Below are positions 63,934-64,000 of a stretch of DNA of 64,000 bases, piece by piece. Location: assembly GCF_000970025.1 (NCBI RefSeq), contig NZ_CP009528.1, positions 3,831,168 through 3,895,167 of the forward strand, written 5' to 3'. Below the pieces are notes generated by a model that was not told where the DNA came from, did no database searches, and was given only the letters and a program-made list of their open reading frames with translations. Both the position numbers and the translations under genes were made by a program. Source of the DNA: Methanosarcina barkeri MS (GTDB lineage: Archaea; Halobacteriota; Methanosarcinia; Methanosarcinales; Methanosarcinaceae). Each line of letters opens with the position of its first letter. Position 1 is the first letter of the stretch.

Positions 63934-64000
63934 ATGTATAAACTGTTAGAAAAAAATAACCATTCAGCGGGAAAAAAGTATTTAAATTGGATGTAGTATT
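63934..64000 (+). CDS. Start of a gene cut by the window end, with UAG at codon 21
   Basis: ATG 63934 has an AAGGAG six bases upstream and opens MYKLLEKNNHSAGKKYLNWM, then TAG at 63994-63996, then TAT before the window ends. Either a 20-residue peptide ends here or UAG is read through into a longer protein. A good ribosome-binding site makes some gene likely, but too little is visible to say what. Confidence 0.4.

Overview
The window reads as chromosome of a methanogenic archaeon of the genus Methanosarcina. The evidence is an archaeal gene set of low GC content: an archaeal cupin-type glucose-6-phosphate isomerase, archaeal Elp3, an NrpR-type regulator, DUF1699 and DUF1724 proteins, and an MtrA paralogue. 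A class II lysyl-tRNA synthetase and a Thg1 protein are also present. The intergenic spaces are long, AT-rich and full of minisatellites, and one gene has an in-frame UAG where Methanosarcina is known to insert pyrrolysine. The species cannot be fixed from the sequence alone.

Region 1 (1-28 kb) is mostly housekeeping: cysS (cut by the left edge), a TCO1-like protein next to a Lon-like membrane protease, a GNAT enzyme, a metallophosphoesterase, a large PocR/PAS histidine kinase, lysS, elp3, a PD-(D/E)XK nuclease beside a RecJ-like DHH nuclease, an NrpR-domain protein, cupin pgi, a DEDD exonuclease, mdh, a PRC-barrel protein, thg1 and tyrS. Between them lie gene relics: a duplicated phosphoesterase tail, a gutted histidine kinase, an IS1634 transposase end and an IS605-like hairpin.

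Region 2 (28-38 kb) starts with an IS701-like element carrying two frameshifts and a related MITE. A sulfur-relay block follows: TusA, DsrE-like, a cysteine desulfurase-like protein that has lost its PLP lysine, and an IscU-DUF59 scaffold. Next come a DUF1724 regulator, a ligand-less double cupredoxin, an IS21 relic, a QueG-like iron-sulfur protein and an HTH regulator fused to a 4Fe-4S domain.

Region 3 (38.6-49.4 kb) is an arsenic/metal and thiol island: an AhpD-like protein with a poly-cysteine tail, ArsM, a four-gene operon (ArsP-type permease, small thioredoxin, DGC protein, DUF6951), two intact ArsR regulators and a frameshifted third, a universal stress protein, and the arsenite exporter Acr3. 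An IS1634 element sits inside an MtrA paralogue with a clean 7-bp target duplication. A 12-bp satellite of about 30 copies lies nearby.

Region 4 (50-58 kb) carries probable surface functions: a methyltransferase, a deacetylase-like protein, a GNAT enzyme, a parallel beta-helix protein, an anchored extracytoplasmic protein and a radical SAM enzyme.

Region 5 (58.4-61.7 kb) is the most interesting. Three genes lie in a row: a radical SAM/SPASM-like enzyme whose frame is crossed by a single UAG, an EgtD-like methyltransferase, and an arginine-deiminase/amidinotransferase-fold enzyme with altered substrate residues. A convergent UbiA prenyltransferase follows. I do not recognise this combination as a described pathway. 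Two other cross-cutting signals are an apparent AUA start codon behind a six-G leader in two unrelated genes, and a MITE family with about four copies in the window.
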